Shown here: piece by piece, positions 54,053-63,354 of the stretch | Layout of the letters: each line of letters begins with the position of its first letter | How positions within the stretch are numbered: the first letter of the stretch is position 1 | Source of the DNA: Clostridiales bacterium | GTDB lineage: Bacteria > Bacillota > Clostridia > Saccharofermentanales > Saccharofermentanaceae | Assembly (NCBI GenBank): GCA_017961235.1 | Contig: JAGCXQ010000014.1 | Location: forward strand, 1 to 64,000 | Length of the DNA stretch: 64,000 bases | Direction of reading: 5' to 3' | Notes under the pieces: model-generated | What the model was told of the DNA's origin: nothing | What the model saw: only the letters and a program-made list of their open reading frames with translations | Databases searched by the model: none | Program-made: the position numbers and the translations under genes

Positions 54053-55579
54053 TCAGATCATGCCGGAAAGCGCGACACGGTCCGTCTTTCCGTTAGAGGT
54101 CAGCGGGATGCGGTCGAGCTTCTTCGTGACATTCGGTACCATATAGCGCGGGAGGGAATCCTTCAGGATGACCTTCATGTCGGCCTCTTCCTTGTCACCG
54201 CTATAGAAGAGCACGATCTTTCCTTTTGCCTTGTCATAGACACATGCCGCGCCGGTAATGCCCTCGATCATCTGTGCATTGACCTCGATCTCACCAAGCT
54301 CGATACGATGGCCCATGTGCTTGATCTGGAAGTCTTTTCTCGAGACGAACATCAGCTCGCCGCGCTCGTTATAGCGGCCGATATCACCGGTCCTGTAAAT
54401 CAGCTCCGGCCAGCCTTTCTGGAGCGGATTGACCGTAAAGGCTTCCGCAGTCTTTTCGGGGTTATTCATGTATCCGAGCGTCAGAGAGGTGCCGCGGATG
54501 CAGATCTCGCCCTGCTCGCCGCTCTCCTTCGTGACCTCATTATTCTCATCGTCGAGAAGGATGATATCCGTATTATCGAACGGCCGTCCGATCGGGATCG
54601 CCTCACCGTCCTCGAAGTCTCTATCGACACGGTAGTAGCAGCACATGCCGGTTCCTTCCGTCGGGCCGTAGAGGTTCGTAAAGGTAGCCTCCGGGAGAGC
54701 TGTTCTCCACATGCGGAACTGCTTCAGCGGGAATACTTCCGAGCCAAAGGCGATGGTCTTTAAGTATTTCGGGATCTCCGTCTTAAATGTGCCAAAAGCA
54801 CTGATGATCGTCAGTGCCGAGACGACCCAGCAGACCGTGTTGATCTCATGTTCGTTTAAGTACTGTACGAGTTTCAGCGGCTGCATGAAGAGCGTCTTCG
54901 GGACAAAATACGTTGTCGCGCCGAAGCGGAGCGTCGGGTAGAGTTCCTTGAAGCAGGCATCAAGATACAGCGGTGTCTGGTTTCCGAAGACTGTCTCCGA
55001 AGAAAATCCCAGTACTTCCGAGAGCTGATCGATATAGTCATTAACTGCTCTGTGGCAGCCGACAACGCCCTTCGGGACTCCGGTAGATCCGGATGTAAAA
55101 ACGATATACAGCGGATCCGTGTCGATCGAGTGCTGGTAAACTTCATCGAGAGCTGCTGTATCGATCGGATCTTCCGAGGAGCCCTCCGAATCTACGATCT
55201 CACTGTACTTTACGATCATACCGGTAAAGCCGAGTTCACGGGCCGCATCCGCAGTTGCTTCATCACAGATCAGAAGCGGTGCTTTTACATTCTCGAGAAT
55301 AAGCTGGATACGTACCGACGGCATCTCCGCATCGATCGGGACATAGTAGGATCCCGCGCGGATGATTCCGAAGAACGCCGCTACTTCCTCCGGAGACTTC
55401 TCCATATAGACTACGACCGGACTCTTTCTTATCCCCTTGCGGAGGACATAGGTACCGATACGTTCGATCGCATCATCGAGCTGCCGGAAAGTCAGGCATG
55501 ATTTTTCTCCGCAGAAAGCCGGCTTATCCGGGAATTTCGCGACAGTATTCTTCAGATCTTTCAGCACGTGATTATGCAT
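54053..55579 (-). CDS. Amino-acid adenylating enzyme (DltA-like)
   Basis: A 508-residue stand-alone adenylation enzyme. Core motifs are YIVFTSGSTGVPKGVVGCHR near residue 158, NLYGPTEGTGMCCYYRVD, the YRTGDIGRYNERGELMFVSRKDFQIKHMGHRIEL block and the C-terminal Lys in SNGKTDRV. Length and order match DltA (D-alanine activation) and clostridial relatives. A racemase gene lies 75 nt upstream on the same strand, and a carrier protein with an MBOAT lies 2.6 kb further on, interrupted by AraC and MutS-like genes. AAGGAG precedes the ATG. The activated amino acid is not proven. Confidence 0.87.
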   Translation of the reverse strand: MHNHVLKDLKNTVAKFPDKPAFCGEKSCLTFRQLDDAIERIGTYVLRKGIRKSPVVVYMEKSPEEVAAFFGIIRAGSYYVPIDAEMPSVRIQLILENVKAPLLICDEATADAARELGFTGMIVKYSEIVDSEGSSEDPIDTAALDEVYQHSIDTDPLYIVFTSGSTGVPKGVVGCHRAVNDYIDQLSEVLGFSSETVFGNQTPLYLDACFKELYPTLRFGATTYFVPKTLFMQPLKLVQYLNEHEINTVCWVVSALTIISAFGTFKTEIPKYLKTIAFGSEVFPLKQFRMWRTALPEATFTNLYGPTEGTGMCCYYRVDRDFEDGEAIPIGRPFDNTDIILLDDENNEVTKESGEQGEICIRGTSLTLGYMNNPEKTAEAFTVNPLQKGWPELIYRTGDIGRYNERGELMFVSRKDFQIKHMGHRIELGEIEVNAQMIEGITGAACVYDKAKGKIVLFYSGDKEEADMKVILKDSLPRYMVPNVTKKLDRIPLTSNGKTDRVALSGMI

Positions 55580-55654
55580 AGGTTCTCTCCTTTTAGGTGA
55601 CCGGCAGTATCAGGTCATGCCGGTCCGGCCGGATATCGTACGCCCGGCCGCGCG

Positions 55655-56341
55655 TTATTTTCTACATTCGCGCACACACGCTCTTGCCAGAACATCGATG
55701 ATATCGACGAAACGGTCGTCAAGATCCATCTCGACCATCGCCTGGGAGAGCTCCGTGCAGCCGAGTACGACTGCCTGTGCGCCATTTCCGAAGAGCTCGC
55801 CGGATACCATCTCAAAAGCCGTCTGGTCCAGCGCCTGCCCTGCTTTTACATCATCATAGATCAGTACCATGACCTGTTTCTGGCCTCGTTCTCCCGGCCA
55901 GATACACGTCACACCATATTCTGTCAGGACATCTTCATAGATGCGGGTCTCCCTTGCGCCGTCGGTCGCCATCACGCCCAGTGACGTAACTCCCTTCGAC
56001 TTACACCACGCGCCCAGTTCGCGGATCGCGTGAAGTACCGGAAGGCCGATGCCCTCTTCCATTTCTTTGTGAAAAGCATGTGCAGTGATACATGGGATCG
56101 CGAGAACTTCCGCGCCGATATCCCGAAGTTTTTTCCCGACTTCGATCAGCGAAGGTCTCGGATCTTCCGCATTATCTGAGGAAAGAAGAAATGCCGTACG
56201 GTCCGGAATAGCGGGACACGACCCGATCCAGGTCTCGATATGCTCCTGATCGGTGGAAACATCGGTAAACTCGACCACACGGCGATAGAAATACGCCGTT
56301 GCCAGCGGTCCCAGTCCTCCGATGATACCAAGTTTCTTCAA
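55655..56341 (-). CDS. Aspartate/glutamate racemase family protein
   Basis: A 228-residue PLP-independent amino-acid racemase fold. It starts KKLGIIGGLGPLATAYFY. The two catalytic Cys are Cys84 in IPCITAHAF, where most relatives have PCNTA, and the Cys in VVLGCTELSQAM near the C-terminus. It lies in a minus-strand run with the DltA-like enzyme 75 nt downstream and the transglutaminase gene 42 nt upstream. It may supply a D-amino acid to the wall pathway. The IT for NT change may alter substrate choice. Confidence 0.85.
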   Translation of the reverse strand: MKKLGIIGGLGPLATAYFYRRVVEFTDVSTDQEHIETWIGSCPAIPDRTAFLLSSDNAEDPRPSLIEVGKKLRDIGAEVLAIPCITAHAFHKEMEEGIGLPVLHAIRELGAWCKSKGVTSLGVMATDGARETRIYEDVLTEYGVTCIWPGERGQKQVMVLIYDDVKAGQALDQTAFEMVSGELFGNGAQAVVLGCTELSQAMVEMDLDDRFVDIIDVLARACVRECRK

Positions 56342-56383
56342 ATCAGTTTCCTCTCTTTCCCACGTCTTCCCTAAAGATACCGA

Positions 56384-58009
56384 TTATGGGATCTCGACCG
56401 GATAACGGGATGCGTCGTAGTAATGATATCCTCTGTGCGAGTCAGAATACGCTTTTATCTTCGCGGAATCCCACATGAAGAATCTCGTGCCGTCATCCTT
56501 AGTAAGCGCGTCGCAGTGATACCATACACCATCGATCTTGACCGCATTCCAGAAATGCTGGGCGTGGGTGACCGGGTAGCGCTCGATCATAAATGTCTCG
56601 AAGCCTGCACGGGAATAAAGCGCATGGCAGGCAGACGCTGTTGTGAAGCAGTCGCCGATACGGTTCTTGATGCCTTCATATGCGCCCTGGATCCAGCTGA
56701 TCTTCGTGGCATGACCCTGGTACTTGATCGACCAGTCCACCCAGTTAAAGATCGCTTCCACTTTCTGTCTTTCCGTCATGCCCGGCTTGATGATCTGCGC
56801 CAGGATCGTATCACAGAGCTCCCACAGGTCTTCTTCCGTATATGGACGATAGACGACGGTGACCTTGATCTTCACTTCGGTCTTGTTGCCGGAGCGGTCT
56901 TCTGCGGAGTATGTAACCGTATATGTTCCCTCTTTATCGACATCCACCTCGGAATTATCGACGGTGAAGGTAATATCCGGGTCTGCATTATCCGTGACCT
57001 TGACATTATCCTTATAGGCGATCGCCTGTCCGGTAATGATGCTGATATCTTTCGGTCCGGTGATGACCGGAGCTTCCGTATCTGCTTTCAGATTGATATG
57101 GGAGGTAACGATCGTCTCGTTGCCACCGTTATCACGGAGACGGATCTGCACATCTCTTTCACCCGGTTCGTCAAACTTCGGATCTTCCACGAATTCCGCG
57201 GTTACCGGTGTTGCGTCGGTCACACCGTCAAGAAGCTCCATCGGCTCCTTCGGATAGCAGGCAAATCCCTCGTACTCGACACCATTGGCTCTCGGGGGAG
57301 TCGTATCCAGAAGATGCAGAACGCTATTATAGCGGATGCCCTCTACGCTAAAAGCAACCGAGTAGTCCCCCGGTTCATCCATCTTGATATCACTGAGCGG
57401 CGTAACCAGTGCCGCATTCTTCTCACCAAAAGCAAATGTTTCCAGTGTCGGCTGCTTGCTTCCCGCCTCGAGCGTAACCTCGGAATAAATACCGATGACC
57501 CGCATCTGAGTGGTCGCTGTAGTCACATTTCCGCCGAGGTCGCGGCAGAGCAGTGTAACATCCTGCTGTCCGACTTTCTTAAAGTCCGGTTCTGTCTGGA
57601 ACTCGACCGTGCAGGCCGTCTGGTCATCCATCGTTACTACGAAATCCTCCGGCTTGAGCGGCTGCTCGTAGATGGTGGTCTTCGGCGAAGCCGTGAGAAC
57701 CGGTGCGACAGTATCCGTAACGAGCAGTTTGGAAGAGTATGATTTCTTTCCGATCTGGATCGTGATCGGGTATTCACCCGGCACAGACACGTCGTAAGCC
57801 GATGTTCCATACTTAAAGGACGCGGATTTCTTATCCCACTTAAAACGCACAAAATCCGAAGCGCTTACAGGAGTTCCCGCTTCTACAGCGCACTCCTTAT
57901 ATACGCGTTTCTCTTTATCGATATAAATGTACAGCGCGATGCTCAGTCCGATCAGCACGGCAAGTGAGATCGCAATGATGATGAGACGGCGCCGCCAGGC
58001 TTTTTTCAT
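56384..58009 (-). CDS. Surface transglutaminase-like protein with Ig-like domains
   Basis: A 541-residue protein with a short cytoplasmic tail, one membrane helix (about 10-28), about four Ig-like/DUF5011-type beta domains (each ending like GEYPITIQIGKK or GTYTVTYSAEDRSGN) and a C-terminal transglutaminase core. The core's Cys is in GDCFTTASACHALYSRAGF (near 450), His in THAQHFWNAVKIDG and Asp in VWYHCD, so the catalytic triad is intact. It should act outside the membrane, possibly as a protease or cross-linking enzyme. Start 58009 is set by GGGGGA; the longer frame begins at TTG. Confidence 0.87.
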   Translation of the reverse strand: MKKAWRRRLIIIAISLAVLIGLSIALYIYIDKEKRVYKECAVEAGTPVSASDFVRFKWDKKSASFKYGTSAYDVSVPGEYPITIQIGKKSYSSKLLVTDTVAPVLTASPKTTIYEQPLKPEDFVVTMDDQTACTVEFQTEPDFKKVGQQDVTLLCRDLGGNVTTATTQMRVIGIYSEVTLEAGSKQPTLETFAFGEKNAALVTPLSDIKMDEPGDYSVAFSVEGIRYNSVLHLLDTTPPRANGVEYEGFACYPKEPMELLDGVTDATPVTAEFVEDPKFDEPGERDVQIRLRDNGGNETIVTSHINLKADTEAPVITGPKDISIITGQAIAYKDNVKVTDNADPDITFTVDNSEVDVDKEGTYTVTYSAEDRSGNKTEVKIKVTVVYRPYTEEDLWELCDTILAQIIKPGMTERQKVEAIFNWVDWSIKYQGHATKISWIQGAYEGIKNRIGDCFTTASACHALYSRAGFETFMIERYPVTHAQHFWNAVKIDGVWYHCDALTKDDGTRFFMWDSAKIKAYSDSHRGYHYYDASRYPVEIP

Positions 58010-58107
58010 TGTTTCATCCCCCAAAAATACCAGATAGGAACAGGCCCCGAACCTTGGGATCTGTCAATTAACTGCTACTACTATATCACTTTTCTTTGAT
58101 TTCAGCA

Positions 58108-58818
58108 TTACGCTTTATTAATATCCGCGAGGATCTTCATGGACCAGCCGGCATCGATCAGTTCATATTCCGTGTCAGCAGACTTCTTCACCTTATCTTC
58201 GAACATGCGGACCACCTCATCGTAGAGGCCTTCCGGGAACTCGACCCAGTACTGTTTTCCTTCTTTACTGAAGATCACCAGTCCGTCCTTTTCTTCCTGC
58301 CGCTCATAAAGCACCTGTACCACCTGGCATCCCGGTGTCTGCTTCAGGAACTGCGCGAACACGAAGGCCTTAGAGAGCTCGACGAACCGGTCATCGAGGC
58401 CTGCATCATAGATCTTGATCTTTTCAGCGAGTTCATTGATCGAGCGTACCACACGCATCGTACAGACTTTGGCCGCCTTCAGCATATCCTCCGACCAGGT
58501 CTTCTGCTGGGAGTTCAGCTTCGAGAGCGCCTCCTCCGTCTGATCCGGAAGAAGATAGATCATCAGTGCTTTTGCCATATCGTCATAAAGCAGCGGATAA
58601 ACGACATTCATCTTCTCCCCGCAGTCCGGACAAGTATATACGAAGAAGGATCCATCCAGGACCTGCTGCTTTTCTTCCGGATGAAGCGATACATTGACGC
58701 ATGCACGAAGCGTCAGCGTGCTCTTCTTCCCGCACTTTGCGCAGGTAATATCCGCCTTGACCGGCTTATACTGCTCATTCTCTCCGGGAATAAGGTTAAT
58801 ATTCTTATTATCTGTCAT
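58108..58818 (-). CDS. CpXC-domain protein
   Basis: A 236-residue protein with an N-terminal zinc-binding CpXC domain: CAKCGKKSTLTLRACVNVSLHP followed by FVYTCPDCGEKMNVVYPLLYDD. The C-terminal two thirds have no motif I recognise. Start 58818 (MTDNKN) is preferred because AGGAAAAAG lies just upstream; the longer frame overlaps the amidase end. It sits between amidase and transglutaminase genes on the same strand. Confidence 0.8.
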   Translation of the reverse strand: MTDNKNINLIPGENEQYKPVKADITCAKCGKKSTLTLRACVNVSLHPEEKQQVLDGSFFVYTCPDCGEKMNVVYPLLYDDMAKALMIYLLPDQTEEALSKLNSQQKTWSEDMLKAAKVCTMRVVRSINELAEKIKIYDAGLDDRFVELSKAFVFAQFLKQTPGCQVVQVLYERQEEKDGLVIFSKEGKQYWVEFPEGLYDEVVRMFEDKVKKSADTEYELIDAGWSMKILADINKA

Positions 58819-58882
58819 TCTTTTTCCTGCCTGTCTTTTTCTCATATCCGGCCGGGATCTCTCCACGCCGGGATCATCCATC

Positions 58883-59950
58883 TTAACGGTTCTTCATCTT
58901 GTTGCAGAATGCCGCGATACCGTTACATATCTTCTCCTGATAATCCGGATCCGAAAGGAGCCTGTCGTCTTCGCTATTGCTCATGAATCCCATCTCCAGA
59001 AGAAACGATGGTACAGATGTTGCCCAGTTCAGGCCGCTGTACGTCGTATTGGATACTGTTCCTCTGAACTTTGATCCGGTAGAGCTGGAAAGGCAGTTGC
59101 CGAGCCAGTCGCCCCATTTCTTCTGATCAGGAAGTTCACTCTTGCTGCAGACAAATACACCGATACCTCTTGAGGACGAGTTGTCCGAAGAGTCACAGTG
59201 CAGGCGGATGAATACATCCGCATTATTATCTGTCGCGATCTTGGCGCGCTCAATATTCGAGATGTTGACATCGTTGGTGGTACGGGTCATGATGACCGTC
59301 GCGCCCATAGACTCGAGCTTATCCCGCACTTTCAGCGCGATCTCCAATACGACCTCATATTCCGGGCGCTTCGTTGATACGCCGGATGTTCCGGAAGATA
59401 CCTTCGGCTTGGTCTCACTCGACCACGGAGCCACCGATTCCTGGTCGGAATTCGCTTTTCTCTGATGACCCGGATCCAGTACGATCACCATGCCGGACAG
59501 ATCATAGCTTCCGCCGGGATCTGAAGAGGGCTTCGATGCTTCCGGAGTCTTCTCAGGAGCCTTGGTCGGCTCCGGGGTAGGCGTCTTAGTAGGCTCAGGT
59601 GTCGGCGTCGGAGTAGCGGTAGGCTCGGCAGATGTGGTCTGCTCGGATGTCTCGCTCTCTGACGTAGCCGGTGTTGTTGCATCGGTCGTCTCTGAAGGAT
59701 CAGGATCCTTCGTATCTTTAGATGCCGCAGTAGCTTCCGTGGCCTCAAAAGATTCACCGGAATTGTCTGTATCGTTCTGGTTTTCCGAATCAGTGGAATT
59801 CTTCGTTTCGATACCGATTTTCGCATTTCTCAGAGAACTGTCATCGGAAGATTTTTTCCACGGTCCGATCGTGAACAGCAGCACGATCACCGTGAGTAAA
59901 AGAACACCGGTGACGGCAGACATGATCGGAACCAATTTCTTATTACGCAT
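58883..59950 (-). CDS. N-acetylmuramoyl-L-alanine amidase
   Basis: A 355-residue membrane-anchored cell-wall hydrolase. One helix (about 8-28), a long Thr/Glu/Pro-rich tether (about 40-145) and an Amidase_3 domain. Zinc ligands are His in VLDPGHQRK, Glu in YEVVLEIALKV and His in IRLHCDSSDN; the catalytic Glu is in FLLEMGFMSNSEDDRLL. It cuts the amide between muramic acid and the stem peptide. It heads a run of envelope genes on the minus strand and is preceded by a lipoprotein gene. Confidence 0.93.
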   Translation of the reverse strand: MRNKKLVPIMSAVTGVLLLTVIVLLFTIGPWKKSSDDSSLRNAKIGIETKNSTDSENQNDTDNSGESFEATEATAASKDTKDPDPSETTDATTPATSESETSEQTTSAEPTATPTPTPEPTKTPTPEPTKAPEKTPEASKPSSDPGGSYDLSGMVIVLDPGHQRKANSDQESVAPWSSETKPKVSSGTSGVSTKRPEYEVVLEIALKVRDKLESMGATVIMTRTTNDVNISNIERAKIATDNNADVFIRLHCDSSDNSSSRGIGVFVCSKSELPDQKKWGDWLGNCLSSSTGSKFRGTVSNTTYSGLNWATSVPSFLLEMGFMSNSEDDRLLSDPDYQEKICNGIAAFCNKMKNR

Positions 59951-59996
59951 TACTGCTCCTCCTTTTGCTTCTTCCGTTCAATCGAAGAAGCACAAC

Positions 59997-61598
59997 CTAT
60001 TTTTCCTGCTCGATCGAAGATTCACAGAGCAGGTTTCCGGAAGGATTATAGACCTTGATCGTGAGTTTCCCTTTATAATCACTGTCCAGCGGGATATTGA
60101 TCTCAACGGTATCGGAATTCGTTAAGACCGCCTTCCCTTCTTTATACTTATTTCCTGACCCATCCAGGACCTCATAAGAAAATTCCATATAAGTATAATA
60201 TTCAATTGTTACGAAATGATAATACACGTAATGTGCTTTCTTGGAAATACTGTCGATCACTTCATATGTATTTGCTTCCTCGCACCAGGCGTCTCTGAAT
60301 AATTCTGCCTCGGGCGAATCTACCGTGAACTTCTGTCCGTCTGCAAGAACGGTGAAAGAATACGCATAGAGGACCTGATCACCTGCCGACACTACTATAC
60401 CGTATTCTCCAGGTTCCACATTGCTGACGCCTTCCCACGGCAGGACCGCTGTGAGGCCATCCGGTTTGACAGATCCGTCAAAGACCCTCACTTCCCGTCC
60501 TGAATTCTCCAGTCTGTTGATTTGATAGGTCAAAACTGTGTCGGGTTCCAGATGATCGAGCGAAATGAACGCTGCGATATAGTTCGTGTTCTTCTCATAG
60601 CCCGGGACGTGATCTCCGTTTTGATCGATCATATGGAAATCGAAGACATACATCGGCCGGGGAATGGTCTGACCGTCCGGGAAGATCTCGATACTGCCTG
60701 TGCTTACACAATTCTGTTCCGCATCATAGACGATACAGGTCAGAGTGCCGACAGGAAGTTTAGCTTTCGGCTCATATTCACAGTAAACATAGTTATCTCC
60801 ATCATCCATGACTGCCGTATCTTTATAGGTATTTCCCGCTGCGTCAGTGAATTCATATGTCACTTCTTCATCGTAAAAAGATCCGATGAAAGAGACCATA
60901 TACCGGACAAACGTATCCGACTCATGATAACCATACGCATTGTTGTAGTCTCTGTCGTACCACTCGCCCCACATTTCTATCAGCGGATAGCTTGCCGGAA
61001 CTGTAGTCGTAGTCGACGTTCCGGGGCCCGGACCCTTTGTCGGACTTGGATCTTCCGGCTTGATACGGGTATGCTTCATAAATGAAAACAGTGTGCCTGC
61101 GACCTCATCCGCACTTTGGGCATCTATATACCATGCATCCTTATTGGAAAGTGCGCAGGTAAATTCCAGTTCTTTTTCCGAAGCCTCGGATATCAGATTC
61201 TTGATATCGCGGGACGTACTGTCGTCGCTGATCTTACCGGAAACAGCCTCTACGTCAAAATAGTGAAAAGAAAGACGCGCCTCCCCGCTTTCACCGGATA
61301 CCTTTACATCGGATACCTCATAAGACATACGCTTTCTTGCTGTTTCGAGAATATCTTTCGCATCCGAAGATGTATAAGCTTTCAGCGTATTGATCTCCTT
61401 ACTGGATCCATCGATCAGCTTATCCATCTTGTCGAATTTTCCGCTCTTAAGATAGGCGCAGAAATCATCGAGCAGTGCCGTGGCACGGCGTGTCTCGTCT
61501 GTGGTCTTTTTAGTTTTTTTCGACTTGCATCCACATGAGAATATCGAAAAAAACATCACACACGTAATCGCCAGAACCGGTAATCTATGTCTGCTCAT
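59997..61598 (-). CDS. Lipoprotein, function unknown
   Basis: A lipoprotein of 533 residues. The signal peptide ends in FFSIFSCGC, then KSKKTKK. Residues to about 170 resemble a small helical-beta domain (LLDDFCAYLKSGKFDKMDKLID..VSGESGEARLSFHYFDVE) like DUF5105/NTF2-type lipoprotein domains; after a Pro/Thr linker come beta-rich segments of Ig-like character. AAGGAGG lies 6 nt before the ATG at 61598. It may be co-transcribed with the amidase 46 nt downstream. Confidence 0.75.
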   Translation of the reverse strand: MSRHRLPVLAITCVMFFSIFSCGCKSKKTKKTTDETRRATALLDDFCAYLKSGKFDKMDKLIDGSSKEINTLKAYTSSDAKDILETARKRMSYEVSDVKVSGESGEARLSFHYFDVEAVSGKISDDSTSRDIKNLISEASEKELEFTCALSNKDAWYIDAQSADEVAGTLFSFMKHTRIKPEDPSPTKGPGPGTSTTTTVPASYPLIEMWGEWYDRDYNNAYGYHESDTFVRYMVSFIGSFYDEEVTYEFTDAAGNTYKDTAVMDDGDNYVYCEYEPKAKLPVGTLTCIVYDAEQNCVSTGSIEIFPDGQTIPRPMYVFDFHMIDQNGDHVPGYEKNTNYIAAFISLDHLEPDTVLTYQINRLENSGREVRVFDGSVKPDGLTAVLPWEGVSNVEPGEYGIVVSAGDQVLYAYSFTVLADGQKFTVDSPEAELFRDAWCEEANTYEVIDSISKKAHYVYYHFVTIEYYTYMEFSYEVLDGSGNKYKEGKAVLTNSDTVEINIPLDSDYKGKLTIKVYNPSGNLLCESSIEQEK

Positions 61599-61742
61599 GA
61601 TGAACCTCCTTATGCCCTCACAGTATAGTTTGCGCCTTAAACAGGCAATTAGCAAGCACGCCGGCTTTATTATAATATTAAGATCAGATTAAAAAGTTTC
61701 ACTTCTCTCACAAAAGACTTTTTTCTTTCCGCCCTCCTGTGG

Positions 61743-61748
61743 TATTAT
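61743..61748 (+). promoter_or_regulatory. Extended -10 of the DHH phosphoesterase gene
   Basis: TG-G-TATTAT. The predicted RNA start near 61755 rules out the upstream GTG at 61753 as start codon and supports 61816. Confidence 0.45.
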
Positions 61749-61815
61749 TGTTGTGGTTGGTTTAGACTTCACTAATGGTTTATCTACTTGGGGGGAAGGG
61801 AGCAGTTTTTCTTTC

Positions 61816-63315
61816 ATGAAACTGTCGGATCTGACGCAATATAAAAACATCACCATCCAGTGCCATGATAACCCGGATCCGGATGCGATCGCTTCCGGTT
61901 TCGCCCTTTATCGTTATTTCAAGAGCCACCGCTGCAATGTTCGTCTTATATACAGCGGCCGCACTAAGATCACCAAAGTAAATCTCACCATGATGATCGA
62001 GATGTTCCGCATCCCGATCGAGTACTGTGTTTCCAATTTCGGCACCTGTGATCTTCTGATCACCACCGACTGCCAGTACAGATCCGGTAATGTCCGTTTC
62101 TTTCCGGCTCCGAAGGTCGCCGTGATCGACCACCATCAGTTCTGCGGCATCGATGTGGATTATTCTTACATCCAGCCGAATGTCGGTTCCTGCTGCACGC
62201 TCGTATGGCAGCTTTTCCGAAACGAAGGCATCGACATCAACAAAGATCCGATCTGCGCAACTGCACTCTACTATGGTCTTTACTGCGATACGAACCAGTT
62301 CTCTGAAATCTATCACCCGCTCGACCGAGACATGCGTGATGCACTTGCCTTTGACCAGGCGGCTGTGGTTCGTCTCTCAAACTCCAACCTCTCTTTATCC
62401 GAGCTTTCCATTGCTGCTCAGGCGATGAACGACTTTACCTTTGACAGTGAGCTGCGTCTTGCAATCGTGCAGGTTCAGCCCTGTGACCCGAATATCCTCG
62501 GTCTTATCAGTGACTTCCTGATCCAGGTGGACCGTGTCGATATCTGTATCGCCTTTAACGAGACCTATACCGGCTATAAACTCTCGATACGAAGCTGTAT
62601 CAAAGAGACCAAGGCCAGCGAGCTTGCCGAATACATCACCGATGAAGTCGGTTTTGGCGGTGGCCATAAGAATAAGGCCGGTGGTTTTATCGGCAAAGAC
62701 GAGTACTCTGCCAAGTACAAGGATCTCCGCATGATGCAGTTCCTTCGCATGAAGCTTACGAAGTACTCCGGTGAATGTGAGATCCTCCGTGCCGGTGTCG
62801 ATAAGATCAGTACTGAAGGACTCCACCGCTTCAGAAAGAAGAGAGTTCCGGTAGGTGTCGTCTTCTGCAAAGACTTCGTTACTGCAAATACACCGATCCT
62901 CGTCCGTACACTCGAGGGCGATATCGAGATCAATGCCAATGCCGATACCTGCATCATGATCGGTGTCAGCGGAAGCATCGTCCCGACCACGATGACACGA
63001 TTCAAAGAGAACTACGATATGGCCAGTGCCAAGTCTAAGGTCTCCTCCGAGTACCGTCCTACACTTAAGAATCTCCGTTCCGGTGAGACATTTGACCTCG
63101 TCGAGCACATCCGTTCCTGCATCAACAAGGGAACAGAATATGTCTATATGAAGCCGATCACAACGTCCGTCAAGATCTTCACAGTCTGGGATGCCAACAA
63201 CTACGTCCGCGGCACAGAGGGCGACTATATCGCTATCCGTGAGAATGATCTTTCCGACTTCTATATCGTCGAGAAGGATCTCTTCACACAGACCTACGAG
63301 CCGGCAGATAAGTAA
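61816..63315 (+). CDS. DHH-family phosphoesterase with C-terminal extension
   Basis: A 499-residue protein. The DHH domain shows CHDNPDPDAIASGFALYRY, TTDCQYRSGN, VIDHHQF and DTNQFSE, with metal ligands intact; a DHHA1-type region follows with GFGGGHKNKAGGF. This is the NrnA/GdpP-like fold, cleaving short oligonucleotides or cyclic dinucleotides. The last about 170 residues have no motif I know. No membrane helix, so it is not a full GdpP. Start 61816 (MKLSDLTQ) agrees with a promoter at 61743; the ribosome site (AAGGGAG, 13 nt upstream) is distant. Confidence 0.87.
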   Translation: MKLSDLTQYKNITIQCHDNPDPDAIASGFALYRYFKSHRCNVRLIYSGRTKITKVNLTMMIEMFRIPIEYCVSNFGTCDLLITTDCQYRSGNVRFFPAPKVAVIDHHQFCGIDVDYSYIQPNVGSCCTLVWQLFRNEGIDINKDPICATALYYGLYCDTNQFSEIYHPLDRDMRDALAFDQAAVVRLSNSNLSLSELSIAAQAMNDFTFDSELRLAIVQVQPCDPNILGLISDFLIQVDRVDICIAFNETYTGYKLSIRSCIKETKASELAEYITDEVGFGGGHKNKAGGFIGKDEYSAKYKDLRMMQFLRMKLTKYSGECEILRAGVDKISTEGLHRFRKKRVPVGVVFCKDFVTANTPILVRTLEGDIEINANADTCIMIGVSGSIVPTTMTRFKENYDMASAKSKVSSEYRPTLKNLRSGETFDLVEHIRSCINKGTEYVYMKPITTSVKIFTVWDANNYVRGTEGDYIAIRENDLSDFYIVEKDLFTQTYEPADK

Positions 63316-63354
63316 TCTCTTTTAATGACCATCAGATTCGTTTCTCTTCCTCTA

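Noticed and set aside
55615..55654. Terminator-like GC-rich palindromes (gccggtccggccgg) between racemase and adenylating enzyme
   Set aside because: Short, no T tract, and the genes are probably co-transcribed; support too weak to list.
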